A DNA stretch of 64,000 nt from Kryptolebias marmoratus. Its lineage: Eukaryota; Chordata; Actinopteri; Cyprinodontiformes; Rivulidae. The number at the start of each line of letters is the position of its first letter. The stretch's first letter is position 1. The DNA lies in the NCBI RefSeq assembly GCF_001649575.2, contig NC_051434.1, positions 19,333,429 to 19,397,428 of the forward strand. The letters run 5' to 3'. This document shows positions 12,655 to 24,887 of this stretch, one piece after another. The notes below the pieces were generated by a model. It worked only from the letters and a program-made list of their open reading frames with translations, was not told the origin of the DNA and searched no databases. Both the position numbers and the translations under genes were made by a program.

Positions 12655-12815
12655 TGTGTCATTGGACAAGTGGCAAATGTGCCTGTTTTTTAAATGGAAG
12701 ACATGGGTTCAAATCCTGAATACACCCATATTCTTTGGCTATTCAATTTTATTTCTGCTTCTAGCATATATAACTTGCTTCCAGTAAGTAGCTTTTTTCT
12801 GCAGAGTGAACACAT
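12655..12815 (+). repeat. tRNA-like SINE-type repeat, copy 2
   Basis: A good B box 'ggttcaaatcc' (12706-12716) with a weak A box upstream, then 'ctgcttctagc' and 'tgcttccagtaagtag' as in copy 1. The two copies lie about 420 bases apart in the same orientation. Confidence 0.5.
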
Positions 12816-12863
12816 TAAAAATCTTTATGAATACTGTAGTTTTGCTAATTTGATCTTTTGTTT

Positions 12864-13172
12864 AGGGCAGCAGTGGCTCAGAATTCATTCTGTCACCAGA
12901 GAGTTGCTGGTTTAAGCCCCTGCTCTGCCATCTCAGCCATTGTGTCCTTGGGAAAGACACTTCACCTGCCTTGTCTACTGGTGGTGGTCAGAGGACTTGG
13001 TGGCTGCCAGTGTAATGGCAGCCTCACTTCTGCCAGCCTGCTCCAGGGCAGCTGTGGCTACAATGTAGCTTACACCATCAGTTGGTGCATGACTGATTGT
13101 AGTGTGAAGCTCTTTGGGATCCTTGGACTAGATAAAGCGCTATACAAGTGCATGCCATTTACCATTTACATG
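12864..13172 (+). mobile_element. tRNA-derived SINE ('ggcagcagtggctcag' type)
   Basis: The head 'ggcagcagtggctcag' plus B box-like 'tggtttaagccc' is tRNA-related. The body has 'tgtgtccttgggaaagacac', 'ggcagctgtggctacaatgtagc' and the ending 'agcgctatacaagtgcatgccatttaccattta', a pattern I know from abundant fish SINEs. It is close to full length. The 163-codon open frame over it (12858-13349) is a by-product. Confidence 0.75.
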
Positions 13173-13334
13173 TTTCCTGTCACCAACACTGAAGGTCAGC
13201 ACATGCCCTGCTCTCCCTGTGGTCGTGATGTAAATGTTTTTTTTTTTTTTACTTTATTACTGTGTCATGTCAGATGTTTAGTGACATGTTCCCATATAAA
13301 AAACGGATGTGTTTTTTACTTGTTTTTATTGCAA

Positions 13335-15527
13335 TGGGGTTTCTCCTGATTCTCCATCATGCGTCGCCCATATTATCTGCTGAGGGAGTTCACTTGTGTT
13401 GTAGCCATCACTGTTTACGTTCCTCCGTCCAGCAATGTGGAGGCAGCGTGTGACATCATCAGGTCCTCAAACAAAACACCCTGAAGCCTTCAGCTTCATC
13501 ACAGGTGACTTTAGCTATTTTTCTTAGTCCTCCACCCTCAAATCTTCTAGCAGAATGTCAAATGCACAACAAAGGACAATAAGACCTAAGATCTGTTATA
13601 TGTAAAATTTAAGAATGCATAGGGTTCCACTGCCCTTCCTCCACTGGGCAGATCAGATCACAATTTGGTCTTACTCTCAGTCTGTCGTTCAGCAGCGACC
13701 ATCTACAGTGAAGACTGTGAGGAAATGGTCTCTTGAAGCTGTGGAGTCACTGCATGCTGCTCTAGAAGCCACTGACTGGTAGGCTCTTTGTGAACCACAT
13801 GGCGAGGACACATATAGTTAAACTGACAATGTTTCTGAGTACATTTGGTTCTGCACTGACAACTCCATCCCTACAAAAGACGTGTGCTGCTTTCCGAACA
13901 ACAAGCCCTGGGTTACCAGTGACCTGAAGGCCCTACTTAACAAAAAAAGAGTGCTTTTAAGTCAGGGGACCAAACAGAACTCAAGATGGTACAGAAATAA
14001 TTGAAACAGACTGAAAGTGACCAAGGACATTTATAGGAAGATACTGGAGGAAAAACTCTAGGAAAAACAAGACTAGTGTTGCACCCCAGAAGTATTTTAT
14101 TTAAATTATTGCTATTTTTTAAGTTATAGATGAAACTCTTGTTTATTTGATATATTTTATTTGACTTATTAATTTTGCTGTTTAGAACATGGTGCCAATA
14201 CCAAAAAATATGTGCAGCGTGGGGCAAATAAAGTTGCCAAAACAGAAGAAGGAGTCCTATCTGTTTCAAGAGTGCAACACTAGGGACATGTGGACTGGAA
14301 TAAAAGAAATCATTGGTTTCCAGAGGAAAGGTGTGGGGACAGCAGAGGGAAATGAACAAAGAGCAAATGAGTTAAACCAGTTTTTTTAGTAGGTTTGAGT
14401 CCTGTTCTCCATCCCCCAACATCATTATGATCCCTGATCCAGCCCCTCTGCCACCCAACACTTGTCCTGACACCTATTAAAGCCATCACACCACCTCAAC
14501 TTGAGAGAATCACAGTACTGTGCGAAACATCCTGTCTGGTCCTAGTGTCCAAGAAGGGACAACCTGTAGCACTGGGTGACTACAGACCAGGAGAACTGAC
14601 TTCTCACATCATAAAGGTCATGGAGAGACTGGTCGTAGCTCACCTCAGATCACTGGTAGGCTCATCACAAGACCCTCTGCAGTTTGCATAGCAGCTATAT
14701 GTTGGAATTGATGAGGCCATTATATGCTAGCTGCAGAAGGCATACTCCTTCCTGGACCGTTGCAACACCTCAGTACGCATCATGTTCTTCGACTTTTCAA
14801 ATGCCTTCAACACCATCTATCCCAGGCTGCTGAAGGCCAAACTGGAGGACATGCAGAGGACAAAAAGGACAAGCAATCACCATCAATGGAAAATATCTGG
14901 AGATGGTGTCAAACTACAAATACCTGGGCGTCCATCTGGACAACAAACTGCAGTGGTCTACCAATGTCAGTTCAGTGCACAGGAAGAGCATGAGCCAACT
15001 TTACTTCCTGGTGAGGCTCAGATCATGCGTAGTGTGCAAGAAGATGCTCCAGATCATCTACCAGTCTGTAGTGGCAAGCACCATCTTCTTTGTTGCAGTG
15101 TGCAGGCAGGCATCAAAGCAAAGGCTGAAAAATCTCATCAGAAAGCCAGAGTATGCTGTAAGCTCAAAGCTGGTCGCTCCGGAGGAGGTGATTGAGGACA
15201 GGATACCGGCAAACTGCGGGCCATCATAGACAATGACTCCCCTCCCTTGCACAAAACTTGTAAACAATCTGAAGAGTAGCTTCGACTACAGACGTGCCAA
15301 CCCTTCCGGTATCGCTTCAAGAGAGCGTCTTTCCTGCCAATTGCAGTTAAATTTTTCAGTTTATCTGCCTCATGATGTTATTAATGTTGGATTTATTAAC
15401 TGCATTTTGAGTGATTATCTTTTTTTAATATTTGCATCAAGTGTTGCTTTGCACCTGTCTTACACATGTTGTTTTTGCATCTGTTTTTATATTGTGTTGT
15501 CCATGATGCTGTGACAATCCAAAACCT
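13335..15527 (+). pseudogene. Degraded CR1/L2-group LINE (endonuclease + RT)
   Basis: Ordered pieces of one non-LTR element. 13360-13520: endonuclease region (RPYYLLREF, AITVYVPPSSNVEAACDI, TGDF). 13650-14060: linker (RSDHNLVLL-like, FPNNKPWVTSDLKALL). 14283-14390: RDMWTGIKEIIGFQRKG, RANELNQFF. 14780-14850: RT motif FFDFSNAFNTI. 14905-15230: NYKYLGVHLDNKLQWSTN and LQIIYQSVVASTIFF. About 15300-15350: SFLPIAVK. A 3' UTR ends near 'gctgtgacaatcc' at 15527. The region between FDFSNAFNT and YLGV, including the FADD catalytic box, is deleted. A 211-bp insertion splits it at 14073. Clearly dead. Confidence 0.8.
14073..14283. mobile_element. Small MITE nested in the LINE
   Basis: Ends are perfect 12-bp inverted repeats, ctagtgttgcac (14073-14084) and gtgcaacactag (14272-14283). 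The LINE reading (KILEEKL before, TRDMW after) resumes across it, so it is an insertion. The outer CTAG is palindromic and could be target duplication or part of the terminal repeat. AT-rich, no coding capacity; superfamily not determined. Confidence 0.65.
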
Positions 15528-15529
15528 AA

Positions 15530-17355
15530 TTAGACCAAATTAGGCTCCTAAATTGCATGAAACAGTGTTCAGTTCAAATTTATCCCCACTGTTTTGATGT
15601 GGGACTAGCAACCCATTAAAAATGTAAAGACAACATTTTCTTAATCTAACCATGTCCACGACAGCTCTCAGGATTGGATATAATTTTAAACTGATTGGCC
15701 CCATCCATCAAACAGTGATCATTCAGTTGTGTTTGAGCCCTGATGGAGGGCCAACTGTTTTGCAAAGCAAATTTGGGATACTTTGATTATTTTGCTCAAG
15801 AAGTTAGGTCTTTACAATAGATTAGTCCTAAACAGCAGATGGCTTCATTTCTTCAAATGATTTTATACAACTGGTGATTAGGCAACCCTGTCCTGCTTTT
15901 TTGATCACTAGTGCTTTGAGGACAAAAAACATAAACCATTATGTTGCTGAGACAGAGCACTATATCTCTAAATTAAGTCACCACCAGGGCAGACATCTTT
16001 CCTTTAGTTTAGATGCTTTGTTCTGTTTGCCTTATAGAATGGGTGTGCACAGTAGTCTTAAGTGCTTTTTCATCCTGTTTAGCTTTGTGGACTTGCAATC
16101 TACTTCAGATTTCAACTGGAGGAGCAGATCAGAAAATGTCAGAGGATTACTCTTTTTACACTCCAGCTAAACACCTAAGATTCAATCACAAAAGCCTCTA
16201 TAGAACCGCTTGGGGAATTGTTTATCTGAATTTTCAGATACATCCAAAATCTAAAAACTCAATCAACTGAGAAAAAAGGGAATTCAATAAAGAAAGTATT
16301 AAACAGGTTGTAAGGAGAGCTAGTACAGGACAGCCTGGCAAAGAATAAAAGTATTTAAACAAGGACAAGCACTGATACACTGAATACGGTGAAGACAAAT
16401 GTGCTTAGGTTCAAAGTTTGCAGACTTTTCTCTTGAGGTTAAAGACATTGTTCTTGAATTTTCTATATATTTACACCTTACTCCCACCCCCGTCTGTGGA
16501 TCACAGCACATGCTGCATTGATGGATAAAGCTGAGCAGCTGACAACCTGTTGTGGAGTTAAACTCTGCACCAGCCTGATAGGGCTTTGCAACTAACATTA
16601 ATTGCAGATGACAGGGCTAAGTACAAGGCCACACACAAAGGCAAAGATGACTTGAGAGGAAATTCTTCTTGGTCTCTCCTTAGCTGTTCAACAAGTATAA
16701 TTACTCTTGTCTTCTAAGAACTTGGCAAGTTCACATTATATGACCCAGGGCCAGGATTGTAGATATTTTGTGAGGTTCCTTGAATCTCACCTTCATTTAG
16801 TTTTAGAAAATATCTGGTCTTATCCTGTTTATTAGACCTAATAACAACATAAGTTTGATTTACAGTCGTCAAGAAAAATGTTTTCAGACTGCTTTCTTCT
16901 TTTAAACAGCTTCATACTCGTAAATATTACAATTCAGAAACCATTACTGAGAAAAAAAAATATTGTATTACTAAAATGGAGGACACAGCTGTGCAGTCCA
17001 TGATGGCAGCCTTTGAATGGCTCTATGAAATTAGTGATCATGTGGCTTGGAAATTGAAATTTCTTGAAATATCGTCTGGCATGCCCACAAAATTTAAACA
17101 ACCAGAATCTCTACTGTAGAGATGACATATGGTCTGTGTGACCACCCGGTCATGGGATTAAACACCAACAAACAGATTTATTACTGAGGGAAGATCGATG
17201 ATGATTCATTGCAACTTTCCATTTAGTTAAAAAAATTAGAAAGAGAATTGCTAATTTGTCATGCTTCGGTTCCACGATGCTTGTTTAGTTACTGAAAGTT
17301 AATGTCTGTACGAGACATGGTCAGCTCTACTGGTGATTTATAAAGAGGCATTATA
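15530..17355. other. Gene-free, nothing recognised
   Basis: Mixed AT-rich sequence. Open frames at 15874-16170 plus and 16320-16598 minus show no recognisable domain. Confidence 0.55.
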
Positions 17356-17360
17356 AAGGC

Positions 17361-17475
17361 GGTCTGGTCTTTGTGTCCCTGTGATGGACTTGTGACCTGT
17401 CCAGGATGTACCCCGCCTCTTGCACACTGACTGCTGAAGATAAGCATCAACTCTCCCATGACCCAGAAAAGGAAA
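17361..17475 (+). repeat. GATG-tail SINE fragment (3' body)
   Basis: 'tgtgtccctgtgatggactt', 'gacctgtccagg' and 'accccgcctcttgcacactg' are the body of the SINE found nearly complete at 28708-29077. The head and tail are missing. Confidence 0.75.
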
Positions 17476-17479
17476 AAGC

Positions 17480-19900
17480 AGTATTTGTTTTTTGTTTGTT
17501 AATGCGGCTCCATGCACTGAGGTGTACTACCAACAGTCACTGTACACTAAAGGGAGCTAACTGTGTGCTGGCATTTTGGTTGTGGATAATGAAACCAGTT
17601 GTTGTTGATTATAACTTACTATATGCTAAACTTGCTTTGTAGTACAGAACCCTGGCTGATGTACATGTGAAAGCTAACAAGTCAGAACCAGGGCACAATA
17701 TGATGGAGCAAATTCAGCTTGCCCAGGGTTTCTTCAAGCCATTCCATTCATCTAACCTTAACAATAAGGAATTGTGTTTTGTTGTACTACGAAGCTGTTT
17801 TTTACCTCAGTCAGTCAAGCCAAGGTTTCTGTCCCTGGATCTGTGTTCATTTGAAATTAAATAAATTAATGTTCTATCCTCCAGTTTTACAATGTTGCAT
17901 TAAAATCACAGTTAGCCTGTGATTTTATTCAGACTTTTAAATATTGTATAACATCTCTGGAAACGAGCTCGAACACACAGTTTGATGAATTTGTGCTTTG
18001 CGCAAAGATACTCTCGTTTTTTACGGATAAATGGCAGGAAATTAGTTTCTATGGGAAAACAGTTGTTGGGAACAAACTTTAGAGTGATTATCTTCTGTTT
18101 TATGCAATGTAAGTCTATGGTCCTTCTAAAGTTTCTATTATAAAGATGTTACTGGTGTAAGAGAAAGAGATTGTCCCTGTTGTGCAAAAATGAACTGTTA
18201 ATTTTTTTATTTTATTTTTTTTATTGAAGACATTAATTGGTTCGTGAGGTATGTGCGTTGATGTTTGTGATCTCCAATCCAGAAACCTAGCCTGCCCCGG
18301 AGCACGTTGGGTTTCTTTGTGACAAAGAAAATCCAAAACTGAACCTGAAGTTACCTCGATAAGTTACTAATCCTGCTTCAAAACAAACGACTAAGGAATG
18401 AAATGAAAAACAAAAACTACACAAACCATGACAAGCTTTATATTATGCAGTATATCAAACACAAGTACCTGCTCTGTTTATTTAAGTGCGTGCTGTGTTG
18501 TCAGTGCGAGCTGTAGTTGCATCAGATTCATATGAACCAGAGTGCTTGTAGTGAGATCACGCAGCCACAGGAGGAAAGAGCAGAGTGGATATTAATTCTC
18601 CTCTTGATACATATCTCTTTGCTCTCATGAAGAGTCGCAGAAACTCTTAGCTCACCAAAGCATTTCATCTTATTGATGAAGATCCCATTAAAGATAGGCT
18701 ATCATGCTACAGCTGATATCGCCCTCTTGTTTTGCAGATATTGCAAAACCTGCAAGCTGCTCATTCAGCAAGCCCTTTTTACAAGTGGCTCTGCTCCCAT
18801 TGGTTGTTCAGTGGGCGGCCTGACCAGGCAATTAGCTTTTAGGTGGAGCAAATAAATCCCAAATGCAATTTGAACCTTTTTTAAATGTGAGAGCTTTGCT
18901 TTCTAAAGGGAAATAGAAATACAGCAAAATTCCAAATCACGTTCAGTTTACAATCATTCAGTACCTTCAAAACAAAAACAAAAGACTTTCCTAAAATGAA
19001 TGGTTCAAAGGGATAAGACAATCTTTGGATTTAACTTTGTAATGTTAATTTAATAATTTAATCTTTAATCTGACTAATGATAGAAAATGAAGCAGGAAAT
19101 TAAATAATATACAGAAGAGAAGATCTGTTGTCAATATAAATAAATATCAAATCTATCACAATGGAGAAAAGAAATTGACTGTTTGATATTTGCATTTATA
19201 GGTCAAGCTCAACACCTGCCTCTAATAAGACTGTTATTTATTCTTCTTCTTTTGTTTTTATTTGTGTATGATAGAAAAATTAGTTCCTGTCCGTCAAATC
19301 CTCCTCAGCTGTCACAACCAATGAAGAACTCCATTTGTTTCTAGACTTTCCCACACCCTGAATTCACTCCAATAGCAAGACGGAGAGTAAGGTAGGCTGA
19401 AAATCAATAGAGATTGGATACACTCCAGTTCCTACCTCTATTCTCCTGTGAGTCAGAAAGGCATTCTGGGAGAACAAACCTATTGAGTCGCAAGGAGAGC
19501 TGCCCTCTGCTCAAAACCAGAATATCTCAGTGTTACATGTTAGTGCAGTTGCACATTTTTCTGTAATTATTATGAAAGACAAAAAATGTAGGTAAATGAG
19601 TATATTTAATAGTTTTACACATTTAGTTTGTGTAAAGAAGCTACCTGACCTGTTTCTGTAAAAAAAGGCCCGTAAAACATATATTTTTTATTTTAAATAT
19701 CAACTAGACACAAAAAATTGATCTTAAATAATGACAGTTATTGAAATTAAAGACCTACCATTTTATGAAGGAACGCATATCGTCTGCTGCCTTTCATGCC
19801 AGAGATTTAAACTAAGAAATTATTTTGACAAATGCTGGAGCTGTAGCCATATTGATCAAACTTTAAAAAATATTGTTATGCACAATCTCATGCTATGTTG
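17480..19900. other. Gene-free, nothing recognised
   Basis: No exon or repeat identified. 18530-18860 is somewhat GC-richer and non-repetitive; it might be regulatory but this is a guess. Confidence 0.45.
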
Positions 19901-19904
19901 CAAG

Positions 19905-20590
19905 ATGCCACTGAGAGTATAACTAGTTAATGACTCTCAGTTACAGCCGAATCAAATTTTAGCAAAATATCTATAAAATTGACTGAGTTATAGCCAATTT
20001 TGGGTTGGCTAATGTCAATTTACTATGGCAGCCATCTAGAATTGAATTAATCAGTTTTAGATGCACATTCTATGATTACTTTCTGAGAATTTCATTAAAA
20101 TCTGTTCAATGGTTCATGAGATATTTTACTAACAGTCAAACAGGCTTGACTCCAACAATTAATGCCTAACTTTGAAACAAAGATCTCACATAATGAATAG
20201 CTCTTGGAGTATGTTTTATGAATGACTCTCAACTCTAACTGCAGCCACTTTTAGCACAATATCTATAAAACTGACTCAAGTATAGCTATTTTGGGGTTTT
20301 CTAAGGTCAATTGGCCGTAGAGGCCATCTTGAACTGAGTGGGCTCTAAAAGTGAATCAGTCATAGAGATATATTTAATGAATATGTCCCAAAAGTTTCAT
20401 TAAACTCTGTTTAGTGGTTTATTAGAGACTTTGCTAACAGACATAGTTGACTCCACTGAGAAAATTTCAAACTTTTAAACAAAGATTTTAGACAGTCTGC
20501 TACTGGCTCACTAAATCTGAGATATGACAAACATACACACACAGAGACATGAGAAAACCATTATCATTCACCTTCGCCTTTCAGGATTTG
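19905..20590 (+). repeat. Family B repeat, about two tandem ~292-bp units
   Basis: 'gtcaatt' plus 'ggc.gccatct.gaattgag' occurs at 20014 and again at 20306. 'atgactctca' occurs at 19930 and 20221, and 'agtttcattaaa..ctgtt' at about 20090 and 20394. The unit is thus about 292 bp in 2.3 copies. It ends in 'acacacacagagaca' and a 'cattatcattcaccttcgcctttc' tail shared with the copy at 29995. Single diverged copies also lie at 10436, 27600, 29995 and 38965. Confidence 0.7.
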
Positions 20591-20594
20591 ATGC

Positions 20595-22690
20595 TAATTA
20601 GTAAAGAAAAAGAGAGAGAACAAGGTATGACACTAAAACCAAAAACAATACTGTGTCTTCAGAAAGAAAAATCAGTGTTGAACTCCGAACCACAGTGATC
20701 ATGTTCAGATGAACTTCTAGTTGTTAAAGTAGAGAAAACTGACTGAGAAGGTGGACCTCTATGCCATCCATCACATAGCTCACCTTCGGACTTAAATACT
20801 GCGTGAGAGTATATTCTAAGCCACAGAAAGAAGACATCTAATTTCTAATCTATAATCCTTTTAGTATGCTTTCGCTTTTTCCCCAATTGATCCTTTTCCA
20901 GCTGCAGCAGCAGCACTGGGGGCCACATTAATCCTGTTATTGAAAGTCTGAAGTATAACTCCAAAAAAAACTAAAAAGAAAAACCTCTTTTTTACACTTG
21001 TTATCGAAATTCCCCATCTTATTGGTCTCTTGTTATTGTCTCCATCTGATAAGCCAATTATAATGAAAGAAAAGGAACATAAGTCTCAAGTTTATTTCAG
21101 TTACAGGAGAGGATTTTCCTGGAAAAAAAAAAAATCTGTTCTCTTGATAAAACAATATGCACGGCAAGATCACACTTTACCACAACTTTGATCATTTCAC
21201 GGTTCAAAAAATGCTGTCTATTAATAAGTGGGCTTCATCGATTTCAACAGTGAAATCAGATTTTATGTTATTACAAATAACAACAAGAATTTCAAAACTT
21301 TTTTTCCCAGCCATCATGTAATCACTTATATGTGTATGTTAACAAAACCTGTAAATGGGTGTAATCATTGGATAAACATTTACAACTGATTAGGAATCAA
21401 CCTGACTCAAGATGGTCGGCACAGCTAATCAATTGCAGCAAACACAAAAATGGCTATACCGCAATCAATCGTACATATATAGAGCTATAATTTGACGTAG
21501 CTGCAGCTGAGAGCCATCCCCAACACATGGACTGTTTCTAGAAGCAGTAGATACCCAAATGGAAGTACAAAAACATGCAAAAAGTGGATTTTACTTTCCT
21601 TTAAAACAATTTCTTCCTGATTACCTTCATTAATCTAGAGGATTTTCAATTTAGTAATCCTATTAAATTAAATGTTTTAAGGCAGCAAAATAGAAAGAAT
21701 AGCAAGGAGGTGTTTACTTTTACAACCCATGGTAGCCAAAGTCCTGTGGTGCTGGGGTTATGTGCCTTACATTTTATAAGGAGAAACAGTTTACAGAAAT
21801 GATGGTATGACAGGAATCTACAGGAAAATAAGGAGGAGAAAAGAAAAGGTCACAAAGGCAAAACCCTGAAGGGACATACCAATGAAGGGCGTGTACTTTT
21901 GTAGGTAATTAGTTATAAAAATTAAAATACTACATGTTTTATTAGACAATTTCCTAGACCCTAAGGCGCTGATCTTTCAGGCACAATCAGTAGTAGTTAA
22001 TTTGTTGCTCATAGTTTTATTGAACTTTTAGATATAATGACAAACACAAACTAAAAGAACCCCAGAGCTGTTTCCAAAACTCTCAAGTCCATTGGGAAAT
22101 GTTAGTCACTGAAGACTCACTGATGTAGCTCTAATGGAATTTGAGAGTGGGAGAAAGGAAAGAGGATGTTAAGTTTGATCAAATTTCCCTGGACTCATTA
22201 ATCCAGTTTGACATTGATGTGTCTTTGTGGTTGTATATATGATGAGATTTTTCAAAATTTGGTGGGAGAAAGCAATTGCAACAAAAAGATCAAATATTGG
22301 GAATACAGTAGACAATGGGTTCAAATGTTCTGATATTGCTGAGAGGGAGGACATGAACAGTTTTTTCATGGTACCAGTACCACTAACTTTGCTAGAAGTA
22401 GCCCTAAATAATACTGAAATAACACAGGTGTGTATTTTTTGTAAACTGTCTATCTGTTACATTATAGTCACACTTTCCCAACTCACTAACAGGCTGTGAC
22501 CCTGTCAGTCACAGTGTCATAGTGTTAGTTAATAACCTAAGGGGTTCAGAAAAGCTGAAAACTAAAAACCCACCAAAAACACAAGTAAAAACTTATTTTG
22601 TAGGGAACAGGAAGTGGAGCATGACAACATCTGTGGGAAAAAATGGAGTGGCAATTAGTATTGTTTCCAGAGGCGAATTTAATAACAATG
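20595..22690. other. Gene-free, nothing recognised
   Basis: AT-rich. 20720-20960 is non-repetitive and of mixed composition. Open frame 22227-22499 plus shows no domain. Confidence 0.5.
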
Positions 22691-22699
22691 GATCTACTG

Positions 22700-23220
22700 G
22701 CAATTGGCACTTTTCTTCTTTTCTCTTACAGGTTTTTCTGGGGAGGCAGGATTCCAGGTATGGTGATTTCCACAGGGTTTTTGAGCAGGTAGGCTGACGG
22801 AACATGTGAACAGAGCAGCTGAGCTGCCTTCTCATACATTGTACATACATCACAGGAATTCACAGAGAGGATCATATTAAGGAAATTTTAGGAATATGGA
22901 GTTCTGAAGACAAAGGCAGGACACTCAGGTGAATCTACAGAGAGCACAGGTAAGTTTACATGAACTCAGTGGCAACAGGCAAAAACCACAGCAAATACTC
23001 AGTAGGCTGAACATGAACATTGCAAAGTGACGTTAACGGTCCAACAAGGAATAGTGGTTCAGCCTTGTATAGTGGTGCCAGTCAACCCAGATCAGCAAAC
23101 AACTGAGTTCTGCAGCTGCAGCAATCAGCCTCGAAGAAAACCTGAAACACAAGAAGGAGGGGGGAAAGTGGAACAGGCTGGAATCCTGATTCAGTGTCTT
23201 TTAGGCCTCAAATAACTTAT
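22700..23220 (-). repeat. Possible LTR-like repeat
   Basis: Texture similar to 540-1250: 'ggtaagtttaca', 'caatcagcc', purine-rich blocks. No clean ends or target duplication. Low certainty. Confidence 0.25.
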
Positions 23221-23451
23221 TAAAACTAAAGGTATGGTGGAAAAACATACATATTGCACATACAGCAACAAAGTAAGAACTGCATGAATCAACAAAAACT
23301 AATACCTAAAAAATGATCTCAGGTGTATTTTTAAGTTTTAGTTAGGAACAATGTTGGAAGCACAGGACTTAAAAATTATTCTGCATCCAGCCATTATTGG
23401 GTGCTCGTCCTTAGTGGCTTCAACTTCAAGTCCTGTCTTTAGTTATAAAAC

Positions 23452-23790
23452 AACCATCCATTCATTTTCTTTACCTCCTTTTTCGTTTGTGGCTTGTGGG
23501 GAGCTGGTGTCTATCTCCATTATTCACTGTGGGAGAGGCGGACGACACCCGGGACAGGTCCAAGTCCATCACAGAGACATGTAGAGACAAACGAGACAAA
23601 CAACCTCTCTCTCCCAGGGGCAATTTAGAGTTACCAATTAACATAACATGCATGTTTTTGGTCTGTGGGAGGAAATCAGAGTACCCACATATGACGGGGA
23701 GAACTTGAAAACTCTTCACAGAAAGGCCAAGAGGCGAACCTATGACCTTCTGTGCTGTGAGGTGACAGCTCTAACCACTTCTGCACCTTG
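23452..23790 (-). mobile_element. GATG-tail SINE, inverted copy
   Basis: Read on the minus strand it has a head with weak A/B boxes (23700-23790), 'tcctcccacagaccaaaaac', 'catgcatgttatgttaatt', 'gtcccgggtgtcgtccgcc' and an end running into 'aaagaaaatgaatggatgg'. Nearly full length and moderately diverged from the copy at 28708-29077. Confidence 0.8.
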
Positions 23791-23796
23791 CAGTAC

Positions 23797-23965
23797 TTCA
23801 ATACAACACCAATTTAAAAAATGTTGAGATGTTGTGAGTTATTGTAAACAAAAAGAGAATGCAAATGATTAGCAAATTTTGTAAACTTTTATTTTATTCA
23901 CAGTGGAACATATAAAATGTGTAAAATATGAAATTTTACCTTTATGGAAGAAAAAAAGTTCATTT
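23797..23965 (+). mobile_element. Degraded DNA-transposon/MITE fragment
   Basis: Begins 'caatacaacaccaatttaaa' then 'aatgttgagatgttgtg', 'gcaaatgattagcaaat' and 'ttttattttattcacagt'. This is a decayed version of a very common fish repeat with a 'caa.tccaaaaaagttggga'-type start. Non-coding. Confidence 0.5.
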
Positions 23966-23969
23966 TGAA

Positions 23970-24873
23970 ATTTTTGTTTGCCACATATCTCAATGCTAAA
24001 TGCTCCTAAACTAAAAAGATGATTCTGTACCAATCAGTTATTGTTCTTGTCTAGTGTGAGTTCACATTAATAACACATTCGGCTGGAAGGTCGATGTTGG
24101 CAGTGTGTGCTCCCATCCTCAGCAGAGATTGTACTTTTATTGCTAACTTAGAGTGTATGGTCTGAACCATAAAATTCAGAAAAACATCTAATTAGATATA
24201 GGTTGCCAGCTTGGCATGGAACTGATGAACTAAAACCCAAACTAGCTCATCTGGTTAACACAGCCATGAAGATTATAGACAATCCGTTTAGTTGATATAT
24301 GTGCTTTTGTGCAAGCTTAGAGAATAGCAACTGATCCATTTCCTAACCTCTACAAAGAATACAAAGTTTTGCTTTCAGGCAGATGGTTTAGGGTCCCCCA
24401 GTGCAAACTAAACCACTTCAATAACTCACTTGCGTCCTTCTCCTTCAGAATTTTTTATTAGTGCTACATGTTGTGTGGGTAAATTCCAATAGAATTTATT
24501 ATATTTTTAGTTTTGATTTGAAAATCTGGTACATAAACCAGCACTGTTTTTATATGTTGGTGCACAAAACCTGCTTAGGTGGAAGTGACATTATTTTGAC
24601 TGATAACTTTTGATTGACGAATAACATTTATTTGATTATTAACAATAAATATGTTATAATCATCGCAAAACACATATTTATATAGGATCAACTGTACTGC
24701 CAGTATGCATTTCATTGGATATATTTGGCATTTTGTTTAGGGTCATCCAGATTCTCTCATCTAAATTCACACATACTCACAGCACTTCCTCAAAACTAAC
24801 AATTATTTACTGATGGTATGTGTATTATAGATCATGTGCAATGTGTCCTTACTATGTGTGTAGTGTTGTGATG
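23970..24873. other. Gene-free, nothing recognised
   Basis: AT-rich sequence up to the target-site duplication of the next insertion. Confidence 0.5.
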
Positions 24874-24887
24874 TAATGTGATGAATT

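Noticed and set aside
12858..13349. 163-codon open frame, the longest in its area
   Set aside because: It lies over a SINE and its flank; the SINE is tRNA-derived and non-coding.
13937..14359. 140-codon minus-strand frame
   Set aside because: Spans the LINE linker and the nested MITE in antisense; no domain.
19905..20590. CRISPR-like array
   Set aside because: The ~292-bp diverged tandem units have no short repeat-spacer pattern and the DNA is vertebrate.
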